Assembly: GCA_002923335.1 (NCBI GenBank)
Contig: BEHZ01000031.1
Location: 1-14,966 of the forward strand
Direction: 5' to 3'
Length of the DNA: 14,966 nt
Origin: a bacterium HR23
GTDB taxonomy: Bacteria > Chloroflexota > Dehalococcoidia > Lucifugimonadales > HRBIN23
The notes below the pieces were generated by a model that saw only the letters and a program-made list of their open reading frames with translations, was not told the DNA's origin and ran no database searches. Made by a program: the position numbers and the translations under genes. Each line of letters begins with the position of its first letter. Position 1 is the stretch's first letter. This document shows positions 14,458-14,966 of this stretch, piece after piece.

Positions 14458-14966
14458 CTACACCACCTGGAGCATCTTGTCCAGGGCCACCTTGGCCCAG
14501 TGGGCAATATGGGGGGGCACCACAATCTCGTTCACCACCTCACCCCGCAGGAGGGCGTCGGTTACCCAGAGCAAATAGGCGGGGTGGATGCGATACATGG
14601 TGGAGCAGGGGCATATGATAGGGTCCAGGCAGAAGACGGTCTTGTCGGGGTTCTCCTTGGCGATGCGGGTAACCAGGTTGATCTCGGTGCCTACACCCCA
14701 CACGGTGCCCGGGGGCGCAGAGGAGATGGTCTTCACAATGTATTCTGTTGAGCCGACATAGTCGGCCATCTGCACCACTTCCATGACACACTCGGGATGG
14801 ACGATGATCTTTACATTGGGATAGCGGGCGCGGGCCTGGCGGATCTGCTCCACGGTGAAGCGGGTATGCACCGAGCAGTGCCCCTTCCACAGGATGAGTT
14901 TGGCCCGGCGCACCTGCTCCGGCTTCAGGCCCCCCAGCGGCTTAAAGGGATTCCAGAGCACCATGT
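14458..14966 (-). CDS. nadA: Quinolinate synthase, C-terminal part (5' end outside the window)
   Basis: The frame runs off the right edge, leaving about 169 codons; the Met near 14964 is internal. NadA condenses iminoaspartate with dihydroxyacetone phosphate to quinolinate using a 4Fe-4S cluster. Two cluster cysteines are visible, in IIVHPECVMEV and in LDPIICPCSTMYRIHP; the first lies outside. Between them are the expected DYVGSTEYIV and GTEINLVTRIAKENPDK, the latter with the catalytic Glu. The third-cysteine region reads CPCSTMYRIHPAYLLW rather than the CPNMK form of many NadA proteins, and which of its two cysteines binds the cluster is not obvious. A 78-bp gap separates it from nadB, and the three genes form the de novo NAD operon. 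Confidence 0.95.
   Translation of the reverse strand, partial: MVLWNPFKPLGGLKPEQVRRAKLILWKGHCSVHTRFTVEQIRQARARYPNVKIIVHPECVMEVVQMADYVGSTEYIVKTISSAPPGTVWGVGTEINLVTRIAKENPDKTVFCLDPIICPCSTMYRIHPAYLLWVTDALLRGEVVNEIVVPPHIAHWAKVALDKMLQVV

Overview
This is a GC-rich stretch of bacterial chromosome with tightly packed genes. Chloroflexota (a Dehalococcoidia- or thermophile-like lineage) is my best guess, from the NadA C-terminal motif, the VWA protein and the short overlapping operons. It is an inference from gene style, not a database match.

Left third (1-3900), irregular and partly broken: the end of a DsbA-family oxidoreductase; a translationally coupled SAM methyltransferase broken by a -1 frameshift; a short ParB-like helix-turn-helix ORF; a vapBC toxin-antitoxin pair (minus strand) with its own promoter and palindromic operator; and a second ParB-like helix-turn-helix ORF (minus strand). 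A plus-strand gene at 2741 follows. It encodes a glutaredoxin-like domain fused to a DinB-like domain. An in-frame UGA replaces the first cysteine of the CxxC motif (UxxC), and a hairpin with bacterial SECIS geometry sits directly downstream. I read this as a probable selenoprotein that an ordinary gene caller would truncate. The same gene carries a single-base frameshift further on. About 400 bp without a recognisable gene follows.

Middle (3900-8900): a plus-strand pair, a duplicated VOC protein and a gamma-class carbonic anhydrase-like protein, behind a TATAAT promoter. It converges on a minus-strand argS-GNAT pair. Further right on the minus strand are a 7Fe-type ferredoxin and an Lrp/AsnC regulator.

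Right (8979-14966), all minus strand: the de novo NAD operon nadA-nadB-nadC (aspartate to nicotinate mononucleotide), then a separately promoted two-gene unit. That unit has a large helical protein with a C-terminal VWA/MIDAS domain and a secretion-type (VirB11/GspE-like) ATPase with an altered P-loop.

The strongest candidate for something undescribed is the Sec-glutaredoxin/DinB fusion. The VWA plus secretion-type ATPase pair is second.
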